Assembly (NCBI GenBank): GCA_035526665.1
Contig: DATLBY010000003.1
Coordinates: 1-14,598 of the forward strand
DNA length: 14,598 bases
Reading direction: 5' to 3'
Source of the DNA: DATLBY01 sp035526665
GTDB lineage: Bacteria > Acidobacteriota > Terriglobia > Bryobacterales > Bryobacteraceae
The translations under genes were made by a program, and so were the position numbers. The notes beneath the pieces are model-generated. The model worked only from the letters and a program-made list of their open reading frames with translations. It was not told the DNA's origin and made no database searches. Shown here piece after piece: positions 1 to 7,119 of this stretch (the stretch's first letter is position 1; each line of letters begins with the position of its first letter).

Positions 1-1403
1 AACACTTGGTAGGTTTCGTGACCTTTGCCCGCTAGAATCACAATATCCCCCGGCGCGGCCTGCTCAATGGCGCGGCGGATCGCGGTCTCCCGGTCGGGCT
101 CGATGATATGGGGGGTGTCCAGCCGGCGGATGCCCACCAGAGCGTCGTTCAGGATGGCCAAAGGATCCTCCGAGCGCGGATTATCCGACGTAAGCACCAC
201 AAAATCGCTGCCTTCGGCGGCGGCCTGACCCATCAGGGGCCGTTTACTGCGATCGCGATCTCCGCCACAGCCAAAGAGAGTAATCACACGTCCCTGCGAC
301 ATTCCGCGCGCCACGGCAATGCAATTTCGCAGGGCGTCATCAGTATGCGCATAATCCACGATGACAAGAAACGGCTGGCCCTCGCGCACTCGCTCAAATC
401 TGCCCGGAACCGCGCTGCAAGAGGCGATGCCCTTCGCAATTAACTCCGGCGCGATGCCGTAGGTGAGGCCTGTGCACCACGCCGCCAAAATGTTATAGAC
501 ATTGATTTGCCCGACCAGCGGCGATTCCACGGGATAGTGGCGCCCGGCATGGTGAATCTCAAAGCGGAGCCCGTCGAAACTGGATGATATGTTGTGAGCT
601 CGTGTAGTTGCGCCTTCCTCCAAGCCATAGCGGAACACCTCCGAATGTAGATCAATCTCTAAAGCTCGTCCGTAAGCATCGTCGTGGTTGATGACGGAAA
701 AGCGCGGCGCGGCCGTCCCCTGGCCGGTAAACAGCAACTGCTTGGCCGCAAAATACTCTTCCATCGTCTTGTGAAAGTCCAGGTGATCCCGTGTCAGGTT
801 AGTGAAGACCGCCGTGTGCGTCTGTATTCCGTAGACCCGCCCCAGCGCGAGTGCATGGGAAGACATCTCCATTGTGACGTGCGTGCCTCCGGCCTCTCTC
901 AGGTCGGAGAACAGCACGAATAAGTCCAGTGATTCCGGCGTGGTATTGGAGGCAGGCAGTATTTTGTTCGCCAGCCGGTACTCAATCGTGCCGACCATCG
1001 CGGTGGTGCAGCCATCCGCACGCAAAACCGAATCGATCAGGAAAGACGTGGTGGTCTTGCCGTTTGTGCCTGTGATACCCGTCACCCCGAGTTGCCGGTC
1101 GGGATGGCCGTGGAAGTTGGCGGCGGCCAGAGCCAGCGCCTGGCGTCCATGACGCACTTGAATCCAGATACCGTGAAAATTTTCTGGACTGGGTAGTTCA
1201 CTGGCGATCGCTACCGCTCCGCCCGCTAGTGCGGCGGCCGCGAATTTTCGGCCGTCTACCTGCGCGCCTGGAAATGCAAAAAACAGGAAGCCCGGTGCAA
1301 CTTTTCGCGAGTCGTAAGCAAGCCCTTCTACCGACGCCGATGCAACTTCAACCGGGATTTCCGAAAGTTGAGGAACTCCATCAAGGACTTCCTTAAGCGT
1401 CAT
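1..1403 (-). CDS. murE: UDP-MurNAc-tripeptide synthetase (meso-diaminopimelate ligase), C-terminus cut by window edge
   Basis: Cytoplasmic ATP-dependent ligase that adds the third stem-peptide residue to UDP-MurNAc-L-Ala-D-Glu in peptidoglycan synthesis. I translated the minus strand from the ATG at 1403-1401 and it stays open to base 1, giving 467 codons; roughly 20-30 residues should be missing compared with the usual length. Visible motifs are YDSRKVAPG near residue 30 (UDP-substrate domain), the ATP loop GITGTNGKTTT with the lysine at about residue 116, VDYAHTDDAL in the central domain, and DNPR at about residues 407-410. DNPR is the family signature for meso-diaminopimelate, as opposed to lysine, so a DAP-type wall is expected. 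The C-terminal AGKGHETYQV motif lies at the very edge. The start is 13 nt after the ftsI stop; the closest Shine-Dalgarno-like AGGTGA overlaps that stop and is rather far away, so translational coupling is likely. Last gene of the visible dcw operon. Confidence 0.96.
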   Translation of the reverse strand, partial: MTLKEVLDGVPQLSEIPVEVASASVEGLAYDSRKVAPGFLFFAFPGAQVDGRKFAAAALAGGAVAIASELPSPENFHGIWIQVRHGRQALALAAANFHGHPDRQLGVTGITGTNGKTTTSFLIDSVLRADGCTTAMVGTIEYRLANKILPASNTTPESLDLFVLFSDLREAGGTHVTMEMSSHALALGRVYGIQTHTAVFTNLTRDHLDFHKTMEEYFAAKQLLFTGQGTAAPRFSVINHDDAYGRALEIDLHSEVFRYGLEEGATTRAHNISSSFDGLRFEIHHAGRHYPVESPLVGQINVYNILAAWCTGLTYGIAPELIAKGIASCSAVPGRFERVREGQPFLVIVDYAHTDDALRNCIAVARGMSQGRVITLFGCGGDRDRSKRPLMGQAAAEGSDFVVLTSDNPRSEDPLAILNDALVGIRRLDTPHIIEPDRETAIRRAIEQAAPGDIVILAGKGHETYQV

Positions 1404-1416
1404 AGACTATTGCTTT

Positions 1417-3489
1417 TCACCTCGCAAATTGGACCTTCACTGGCTGCCCGGCGGTCAGCAGAGCGCCTGGTGGAGGCTCCTGCGCGCGAGCGATTCCCGT
1501 ACCCACGAACTCCACCCGCACGCCCAGCGCGGACGATTCCTCAAGCACACTGCGGAGCGTCTTTCCCTGAAAATTCGGGACCTTCGGGCCGGTAGGCACC
1601 GGAGGCGCCGACGGATCAGGAGCGGGCACACCCGCTGCCTGACCACTCAGGTCGCCCTGCGTGGAAGTCAGGCCGGCAAGCGCGAGAGGTGCGCTTTCCG
1701 TATCCGCAGCCGGTGGATTCGGCCCGCTAAGCTCTGCAATTGCGAGATCATCCAAGGGAGTCTTGCCGTCATCGATGGGTTTTTCTCCTTCCGGCAGATC
1801 TTTTTGCACATCCAAGAATCGCAATGCCGCCATAGCCACGTCGTGGAAGACCGGAGCCGCCACCGCGCCGCCGAATTTGGATGCGCCGTTCAGCGTAACA
1901 ACAATAACGATGGCCGGGTTATTGATGGGCGCGAACCCCATGAAGGATGCATTGTACTTATGCGTGTAGGCACGGGCATGGTAATCGTAAATCTGCGCCG
2001 AGCCGGTTTTCCCGCCGGATGTGTAGCCTTCGAGCTGCGCCTTTTTGCCCGTACCCTTAAGTACGACGCCCTCCATCATGTGCCGCATCGTAATCGCGGT
2101 TTCCGGCTTCAGAACGCGCACCGGCGCAGGAATATTCTCGACTGCGTCCGGATCGCTCCCCGGCCGTTGGCGCTGTAGCGTCAGCCGCGGCTTCACCAGC
2201 ATTCCACCGTTAGCGACCACCGAGCATGCCTGCGCTAACTGGAGCGTGGTGGTGCTTAGTTCATGTCCCATGGCGATGGATCCGATGGAACTTGGGATCC
2301 ACTTGTCCAGCTTTCTCAACATCCCGGCGGACTCACCCGGCAAGGGAATTCCCGTCAGCCGGCCGAAACCGAAGCGCCGGACATACTCATAGAGATTCTC
2401 TTCCCCTACCTTCAAACCGACTTGAATGGCGCCGATGTTGCTTGATTTTGCCAGCACGTCGGCCATGGAAAGGATCGAATACGGATGCGCGTCATGGATG
2501 ACCCGCTTGAACAGCGTCATCCTCCCGCTGCCGCAATTGATCATGGTGTCGGGCCGGATCCTGGTTGTTTCAAGCCCCGCCGAAAGAGTGACTACCTTGA
2601 ACACCGAACCGGGTTCAAACGGACTGGAGACAGTTAGATTCACCCGCTTCGAGACATCTTCGCCGGGCAGGGGCGGCTTGTTCGGGTCGTAGGTGGGATA
2701 CGCCGCCATCGCATAGATCTCTCCGGTCTTCGGATTCATTGCGACTACACTGCCGGTTTTACAGGAGTTTTCGATGACGGCTTTTTTTAGCTCTCTCTCA
2801 GCGATATATTGAATTCGCTCGTCAATGGAAAGTGTCAGATTTTTGCCGGGCTGCGGGTCGGAGAAGACCTGCAGATCGATCACCCGCTGCTTCACATCGG
2901 AGGTCGTGCGCATCACGCCCGACCGGCCTTGCAGCTCCTTGTCGAGACTCAGCTCGATTCCGGCATTCCCTTTTTCCTCGTGATTCACACCGCCCAGAAC
3001 ATGGGCCGCCAGTTGCCCGTTGGGATAGAAGCGCCGGCTCTCCGTCCGGAACTCCACCCATTCCAGGTTGTAGCTGCGGAGCCGCTCGGATTCTTCCGGC
3101 GTGATTTTGCGCTTTACCCAGAGGAATCCGCGGTGGTCCTGAACAGCGGCGGCGATTCGCCCCAACAGCTCGTTCGCATCTAGATCGAGTATTTTCGCCA
3201 GCAGCTCTGCCGCCAGCGGCACATCTGCGATGCGCAACGGATTGATACAAACGGAATCCACCGGCAGACTCAACGCCAAGTGCTGGTGGTTACGATCGAA
3301 AACCGCGCCCCGGGGAGCCTGGATTTCGACCTGCCGGTCCTGTTGCTGTTGCGCCAGTCTACGAAGGTCGTCGTGGCGATAAATTTGCAGCCACAGCAGA
3401 CGCACCAGAATCAGGATGCCCCACAACAAAGAGAGGCGCGCGAGAATTCTCAACCGGTCGTTGGCTAATAATTCCGCGCGCGCGTCCAA
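1417..3489 (-). CDS. ftsI: Peptidoglycan D,D-transpeptidase FtsI/PBP3 with C-terminal PASTA domain
   Basis: Class B penicillin-binding protein of 690 residues that cross-links septal peptidoglycan. Order of parts: short cytoplasmic tail, one membrane anchor at about 15-36, PBP-dimer domain at about 55-210, transpeptidase domain at about 245-560, an acidic and proline-rich linker at about 565-635, and a single PASTA domain at about 636-690 starting VPNFQGKTL. All three catalytic motifs are present: SVFK (Ser295, Lys298), SSN (349-351) and KTGS (494-497). The initiation codon is TTG at 3489-3487. It is supported by AGGAG at 3499-3495 with a 5-nt spacer, and no upstream ATG fits. The gene starts 25 nt after the ftsL-like stop and ends 13 nt before murE. 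The PASTA tail makes it resemble SpoVD/PBP2x-type proteins more than E. coli FtsI; position in the dcw cluster supports the septal role. Confidence 0.95.
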   Translation of the reverse strand: MDARAELLANDRLRILARLSLLWGILILVRLLWLQIYRHDDLRRLAQQQQDRQVEIQAPRGAVFDRNHQHLALSLPVDSVCINPLRIADVPLAAELLAKILDLDANELLGRIAAAVQDHRGFLWVKRKITPEESERLRSYNLEWVEFRTESRRFYPNGQLAAHVLGGVNHEEKGNAGIELSLDKELQGRSGVMRTTSDVKQRVIDLQVFSDPQPGKNLTLSIDERIQYIAERELKKAVIENSCKTGSVVAMNPKTGEIYAMAAYPTYDPNKPPLPGEDVSKRVNLTVSSPFEPGSVFKVVTLSAGLETTRIRPDTMINCGSGRMTLFKRVIHDAHPYSILSMADVLAKSSNIGAIQVGLKVGEENLYEYVRRFGFGRLTGIPLPGESAGMLRKLDKWIPSSIGSIAMGHELSTTTLQLAQACSVVANGGMLVKPRLTLQRQRPGSDPDAVENIPAPVRVLKPETAITMRHMMEGVVLKGTGKKAQLEGYTSGGKTGSAQIYDYHARAYTHKYNASFMGFAPINNPAIVIVVTLNGASKFGGAVAAPVFHDVAMAALRFLDVQKDLPEGEKPIDDGKTPLDDLAIAELSGPNPPAADTESAPLALAGLTSTQGDLSGQAAGVPAPDPSAPPVPTGPKVPNFQGKTLRSVLEESSALGVRVEFVGTGIARAQEPPPGALLTAGQPVKVQFAR

Positions 3490-3514
3490 GGAAACTCCTG
3501 TTATGACCCTATCG

Positions 3515-3997
3515 CTAAGGCCGGTTCATAGCCAGCGAACTATCGTTCTTCGGGGTGAGATAGATTGTCTGCTCCGGCGTGGGATCGACAAACTTTTCCT
3601 TCGCCAAAATCTGCAGCCGCTCCGGGCTGACCAGCCGCGCTTCTTCCAGGTCCAGCGTGGCGCGCTCATTCACCAGCTTCTGGTTCTCCGCCTGCAGATG
3701 GTGCAACTGGTAACCAGCCATCAATCCGTAGGCGCTGGGCAGCAGCATGCCTACCAGCAGAACCGCGGAGGCGGCGGCGCCCATCAGGAATTTCCAGCTC
3801 TTCGAGCGCGAGCCCGCGTCCACTTCGCGCACTACGCGCGAGTTGTCGATTTTCTTGACGAAGAAATAGACGTCTTCGTTTGGAAGCGCCCGCAGCTTAT
3901 AGCCGTCCGGCATATAGCGCTGTTCTGCATAGGGAGCCGCGTCGGCCATGCTCCCGGCCTCCGTAAATGGGTTGAAAAAGTTTGCTCGTGTTGCCAT
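3515..3997 (-). CDS. ftsL: FtsL-like bitopic cell division protein
   Basis: Small protein of 160 residues in the slot that ftsL occupies between rsmH and ftsI. FtsL proteins bind FtsB and FtsQ and activate the FtsW-FtsI septal synthase. Visible features are a cytoplasmic N-terminus of about 69 residues, one hydrophobic segment at about 70-95, then a predicted coiled coil at about 96-122 rich in Leu, Gln and Glu, ending in a segment with LVSPERLQILAKEKF, which is typical of the FtsL/DivIC group. The cytoplasmic part is unusually long for FtsL and contains an acidic/aromatic motif, PNEDVYFFVKK. The ATG at 3997-3995 is preceded by GGGAG at a normal distance, and the gene starts 15 nt after the rsmH stop. 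Sequence similarity in this family is always weak, so the assignment rests on topology and gene order. Confidence 0.8.
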   Translation of the reverse strand: MATRANFFNPFTEAGSMADAAPYAEQRYMPDGYKLRALPNEDVYFFVKKIDNSRVVREVDAGSRSKSWKFLMGAAASAVLLVGMLLPSAYGLMAGYQLHHLQAENQKLVNERATLDLEEARLVSPERLQILAKEKFVDPTPEQTIYLTPKNDSSLAMNRP

Positions 3998-4012
3998 GTT
4001 TACTCCCGCCCC

Positions 4013-4873
4013 TCAGATCACTTCCACTGCCCGTAGCTTCGCGCTCCGCGACGCCGGGTTCTCCCTCACCTCCGCCTCACTTGGCGGCACTACATGTTTC
4101 GTCAAAATCCGCACTCTCCCGTCACGCGCCAGTTGCTGAAAACTTTGCTTTACCTTGCGGTCTTCCAAAGACATGAAGGTGATGAACACGATCCTGCCGC
4201 CGCTCTTCACCAGCCCGGGAGCCGCCGCCAGCAGACTGTCCAGCTCGGCCTGCTCGTCGTTCACTGCCAGCCGTAAAGCCATAAAGGTCTGGGTCGCCGG
4301 GTGCAGCCGCCCCGTTCGCGGCGCAGCCTCCTCGATGACACGCGCTAGATGAGCCGTGCTCCGGATTGGCCGCGCACGAACGATTGCTCTGGCTATTCTC
4401 CGCGCCCTCCTTTCTTCGCCGAGTTGAAAGATCAAATCGGCTAGTGCCTTTTCGGCGGTAAAGTTGACTAGATCGCCCGCCGTCGTTTCCTGACTGCGGT
4501 CCATACGCATATCCACCGGACCATCGGCCATCAGCGAGAAGCCCCTCTCGGGCTCCGTCAGCTGGAAACGGCTCACTCCAAGATCCGCCAGCAACCCATC
4601 TAATTTCCCGAACCCTCGCTGAGCGAGCGCCAGCGGCAGGCCGGAAAACGAGGAATGCACAAAGTCGATCCGGTCCTGAAACTCCGCCGCATTCCCCCGG
4701 GCCAACTGCAGTGACTCCGCATCCCGATCGGCCGAAATCAACCGCCCGGCCGTCAGGCGCCCGGCGATCGCTCGTGTGTGCCCACCCAGCCCGGCGGTCG
4801 CGTCCAGATAAATTCCCTCCGGCCGTATCGCCAGATATTCCAGAGTCTCTGCCAGCAGTACGGGATAGTGCAT
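4013..4873 (-). CDS. rsmH: 16S rRNA (cytosine-1402-N4)-methyltransferase RsmH
   Basis: SAM-dependent methyltransferase (former name MraW) that methylates N4 of C1402 in the decoding centre of 16S rRNA. The 286 residues are slightly below the usual 300-315. Motifs in order: N-terminal HYPVLLAET, SAM loop DATAGLGGHT at 24-33, ADLGVSRFQL at 96-105 followed by RGFSLMADGPVDMRMD, HPATQTFMALRLAVN at about 191-205, SLEDRKVKQ at 235-243, and C-terminal NPASRSAKLRAVE. One deviation: the usual ISFHSLEDR reads ITFMSLEDR, so a commonly conserved His is Met here. The ATG at 4873-4871 lies 9 nt after the mraZ stop; no strong Shine-Dalgarno is seen close to it, suggesting coupling to mraZ translation. Confidence 0.96.
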   Translation of the reverse strand: MHYPVLLAETLEYLAIRPEGIYLDATAGLGGHTRAIAGRLTAGRLISADRDAESLQLARGNAAEFQDRIDFVHSSFSGLPLALAQRGFGKLDGLLADLGVSRFQLTEPERGFSLMADGPVDMRMDRSQETTAGDLVNFTAEKALADLIFQLGEERRARRIARAIVRARPIRSTAHLARVIEEAAPRTGRLHPATQTFMALRLAVNDEQAELDSLLAAAPGLVKSGGRIVFITFMSLEDRKVKQSFQQLARDGRVRILTKHVVPPSEAEVRENPASRSAKLRAVEVI

Positions 4874-4882
4874 ACATAGCGG

Positions 4883-5365
4883 CTAAAGCAGTCCTCTGCG
4901 TTCAAATGCTTTCAATTTCTCGGCCCGATTTTCCGCCGCACGCTTCTTCCGCTCTTCATAAACCGTGTTGCTGTAAACCTTGATGTGCCCCTTGTAGTGC
5001 TCCAGGTGCACCGGTTGATTCTCCAGGTTCAACTCGCGCCTCAGCTCCGCCGGCATCATCAGCCGTCCCTGCGAATCGAGCTCTGCGCTTCCTCCCAGAT
5101 CGTTCGCTGTAAACCACAAATCCTCAGCACTCTCCGCATCTTCATGCGAATCTTTCAATAGCAGCGCCGTTTCCTTCCAAACGCTGATAGGATAAATTCT
5201 CGCTATGCGCGCATCGAAGCTCGTGATAAACACTTTTGTGTTGCCTGCGTTACTCAAATACTGCTGGAAGTCGACAGGGAGTTTTAGCCTTCCCTTTTCG
5301 TCCACTTTGCCCGGATAGATACCCCAGGGCGGATCTACGGCGCTGGGCTGGGCAAGGTCTTCCAC
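4883..5365 (-). CDS. mraZ: Transcriptional regulator MraZ
   Basis: First gene of the dcw operon. MraZ is a ring-forming DNA-binding protein with two AbrB/SpoVT-like swapped-hairpin domains; in E. coli it represses its own operon. Both half-motifs are visible: KVDEKGRLKLP at about 20-30 and LDSQGRLMMP at about 96-105. The C-terminus is charged and probably helical (EERKKRAAENRAEK). The 160 residues slightly exceed the usual length of about 140-152, with some 12 extra residues at the N-terminus before the usual family start. The start is GTG at 5365-5363; there is no ATG alternative before the first domain, and only a weak GGAT lies upstream. The upstream region carries three 10-bp-spaced TGG repeats, the expected MraZ operator. 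Confidence 0.94.
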   Translation of the reverse strand: MEDLAQPSAVDPPWGIYPGKVDEKGRLKLPVDFQQYLSNAGNTKVFITSFDARIARIYPISVWKETALLLKDSHEDAESAEDLWFTANDLGGSAELDSQGRLMMPAELRRELNLENQPVHLEHYKGHIKVYSNTVYEERKKRAAENRAEKLKAFERRGLL

Positions 5366-5370
5366 TTTTT

Positions 5371-5395
5371 ATCCATTTGCGGCCACTTCGGGCCA
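5371..5395 (-). promoter_or_regulatory. MraZ-box-like direct repeat array
   Basis: Read on the minus strand, TGGCC, TGGCC and TGGAT begin at 5395, 5385 and 5375, each separated by exactly 5 nt, and the last ends 5 nt before the mraZ GTG. Known MraZ operators in E. coli are three TGGGN repeats separated by 5 nt, just downstream of the transcription start. Spacing, number and location match; the fourth base differs (C, C and A in place of G). The last repeat also occupies the ribosome binding region, so MraZ could affect both transcription and translation. Binding is inferred. Confidence 0.6.
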
Positions 5396-5431
5396 CTGAC
5401 AGAGTGTCGCATAGCTTATTTTCTAAAGCAA
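5396..5431 (-). promoter_or_regulatory. Candidate sigma70 promoter of the mraZ/dcw operon
   Basis: On the minus strand, TTGCTT (5431-5426) and GACACT (5408-5403) are separated by exactly 17 nt. The -35 keeps TTG; the -10 keeps the important A at position 2 and T at position 6, but matches only 3 of 6 bases. Transcription would begin around 5396, directly in front of the TGG repeat array. The surrounding 5409-5460 stretch is richer in A and T than the genes. This is a by-eye match, so the confidence is low. Confidence 0.35.
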
Positions 5432-5499
5432 GGGCTTTCTACTTAGGGAAAATACGTAAGTTGTTGTGCCCATTTGAGGAGGGCGAAGGAAAGGCGAAG

Positions 5500-5514
5500 C
5501 ACCCCTGCCGGGTG
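5500..5514 (-). terminator. Weak hairpin after the VWFA gene, possible terminator
   Basis: CACCC and GGGTG form a 5-bp stem with a 5-nt loop, 13-27 nt after the VWFA stop codon on the minus strand. It is followed by a pyrimidine-rich stretch but not by a true U-run, so it is a poor intrinsic terminator. The rest of the intergenic region 5366-5526 holds the mraZ promoter and operator described separately and a short GGCGAAG direct repeat (5482-5488 and 5493-5499) of no evident meaning. Confidence 0.2.
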
Positions 5515-5526
5515 GGAGATGCCGTT

Positions 5527-6495
5527 TTATTTGGCGGTGGCCGGAGCCGGTGTGACGCCGGCGTAATAGCCTTCCCGTGCCTGAATTACGGCGCCGGGAT
5601 TGCGCCTCCCAGCTTCGGGGGAGAGCTCCACGCGAATCCGCCGGAAGGTGCCGGTTTCCGCCGCAGGCGCGGCATATTGGAAGGTGTAACGGGTCCGGAT
5701 GGTGCCGATCAGTTTTTTAAACAAGTCACCGACGTCACCCACGTCAGCAAAATCGCCTCCCGTACCGCGCACATACTTTCGTACGTCGGGAGCCCCGGAG
5801 GTCGGATCGGCATAGCGTGACGGCCCAGACGGCCCCTGCGCCTTTCCCACAATAATCGCGCTTAGCACGGCGTTGGCATCCTGCAGCGCCCGAATGACTT
5901 CAGCGTCCTGCAGTGCCTTCCTCTCGCCGCCGTTGTCGGTCACCATCACAATGGCCCTGCGCGTTGCCGGGGGTAAAGCCCGCATTTCCCGGGCCGCGGC
6001 CAGCAGAGCTTCGTTGGTAAACGTATCCTGTCCAAGCGTCTGTTTATAAATCGAGGTCAGCAATCTTGTCCGAATCGCATGGAAGTCACTGGTGAAAGGC
6101 TCCACCAGCTGCACCCTGGAGGCGAACAGCATCAGGCCTACGCGATCGCCGGGATGCAACCGCGACAGCGCTTCCTGGGTGGACCGGACAAGCTCGGTGA
6201 GCGACGGTCTCATGCTGCCGCTTACATCCACCAGCAATATCATAGCCAAGGGGTCCGTCTCGCGATCGAACGCCGCAATGGACTGCGGCTGCCCCTCGTC
6301 CAGCACCCGAAAATCGCCGCGTTCCAGTCCACCGATGGTGCGGCCGTCGGCGCCTGCCACACTTACATCCACTTTTACCAGCGAGACCTCCGACCGGAAT
6401 AGAGGGATGTTTTCCGCGGCTTCCTGCGCCTGGCCAAAGCTGGATACGATCAAGATCAGCAGCCCCAAGGTGCGCCCGAGTCTCAATTTATTCAT
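5527..6495 (-). CDS. Secreted VWFA-domain protein, acidobacterial type
   Basis: Protein of 322 residues with a signal peptide (positive MNKLRLGR, hydrophobic core at 9-20, likely cleavage near residues 22-24), so it probably acts in the periplasm or at the cell surface. Residues 34-78 form a small N-terminal module (SLVKVDVSVAGADG, GDFRVLDEGQPQ) that precedes the VWFA domain in the family known as VWFA-related acidobacterial domain. The VWFA fold at about 84-270 has an intact metal-ion adhesion site: DVSGS (Asp90, Ser92, Ser94), a threonine near 158-160 and Asp187 in VMVTDNGG. The C-terminal beta region ends with QAREGYYA, typical of the family. The ATG at 6495-6493 is preceded by GAGGAG. It lies 9 nt after the subunit III-like gene and probably shares its transcript. 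Ligand and function are unknown; metal-dependent protein binding is inferred from the motif. Confidence 0.87.
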   Translation of the reverse strand: MNKLRLGRTLGLLILIVSSFGQAQEAAENIPLFRSEVSLVKVDVSVAGADGRTIGGLERGDFRVLDEGQPQSIAAFDRETDPLAMILLVDVSGSMRPSLTELVRSTQEALSRLHPGDRVGLMLFASRVQLVEPFTSDFHAIRTRLLTSIYKQTLGQDTFTNEALLAAAREMRALPPATRRAIVMVTDNGGERKALQDAEVIRALQDANAVLSAIIVGKAQGPSGPSRYADPTSGAPDVRKYVRGTGGDFADVGDVGDLFKKLIGTIRTRYTFQYAAPAAETGTFRRIRVELSPEAGRRNPGAVIQAREGYYAGVTPAPATAK

Positions 6496-6504
6496 CGCCG
6501 CTCC

Positions 6505-7092
6505 TCAATAACTCCAGACGTATAACAACACAAATAAGACGGCCCAAAGTGCGCCCATGAAATGCCAATAAACGGAAACCACACCTACAATGGCACGGAA
6601 CCGGCGAAGCTGATGCTCGGTCCATGCCTCCAGGTTACGCCCGTGATGCAGCACGTAGCCGACTCCGCAAATACCCCCGAACAGGTGCACGCCATGGGCG
6701 CCGGTAAATGCATAAAACATGGAGCCGTGCGGATTCTGCTGCACATAAACGCCGGCGCGCCGCAGCACATCCCAGGATAAAAGCTGCGACACCAGAAAGG
6801 CGATCCCTAACAGCATGGTAAGCCGTACGCCGCTCTGGAAACTATCGAAACGCGCCCGCCGCAATGCAAAGCGTGACGCTTCGAACGTCGCGCTGCTGAA
6901 TAAAAGAATGCCGGTGCTCACCCACAGGAGCTTTGGCACGTCGATACGCTGCCACTGCGATTGGGCCCGCACACTCACGGAATAGGCGATGATGAGAGCG
7001 GCGAAAAAAACCGTGATGGATAACAGCGCAACCATCATGCCGATCTGGTAGGCGCTCCAAGAGAATCGCGGCTCGCGCCGGAAGAGCTTCAT
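6505..7092 (-). CDS. Heme-copper oxidase subunit III-like membrane protein
   Basis: Starting at the ATG at 7092-7090 the protein has 195 residues and about five transmembrane segments (roughly 17-37, 54-72, 90-108, 128-148 and 171-191). This fits the short five-helix form of cytochrome c oxidase subunit III. Family-like segments include FTGAHGVHLFGG at about 129-140 and VYWHFMGALWAVLF at about 174-187, comparable to the conserved His and Trp positions of COX3. Subunit III binds beside the catalytic subunit I of the terminal oxidase; it has no redox centre. The reading frame is open for 41 more residues upstream, but that extension would run antisense into the divergent SDR gene and has no membrane or family features, so I reject it. 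No Shine-Dalgarno is obvious. Subunits I and II are not in this window, so the gene is an orphan here or part of an operon scattered elsewhere. Confidence 0.83.
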   Translation of the reverse strand: MKLFRREPRFSWSAYQIGMMVALLSITVFFAALIIAYSVSVRAQSQWQRIDVPKLLWVSTGILLFSSATFEASRFALRRARFDSFQSGVRLTMLLGIAFLVSQLLSWDVLRRAGVYVQQNPHGSMFYAFTGAHGVHLFGGICGVGYVLHHGRNLEAWTEHQLRRFRAIVGVVSVYWHFMGALWAVLFVLLYVWSY

Positions 7093-7119
7093 GGTACTGA
7101 TATCGTAATCCTCTCGGGT

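Noticed and set aside
1429..2178. Open frame on the plus strand (249 codons) opposite ftsI
   Set aside because: Arg-rich low-quality translation, antisense to the well-supported transpeptidase and PASTA domains.
4122..4877. Open frame of 251 codons on the minus strand overlapping rsmH in another frame
   Set aside because: The rsmH frame contains every family motif; the other frame has none.
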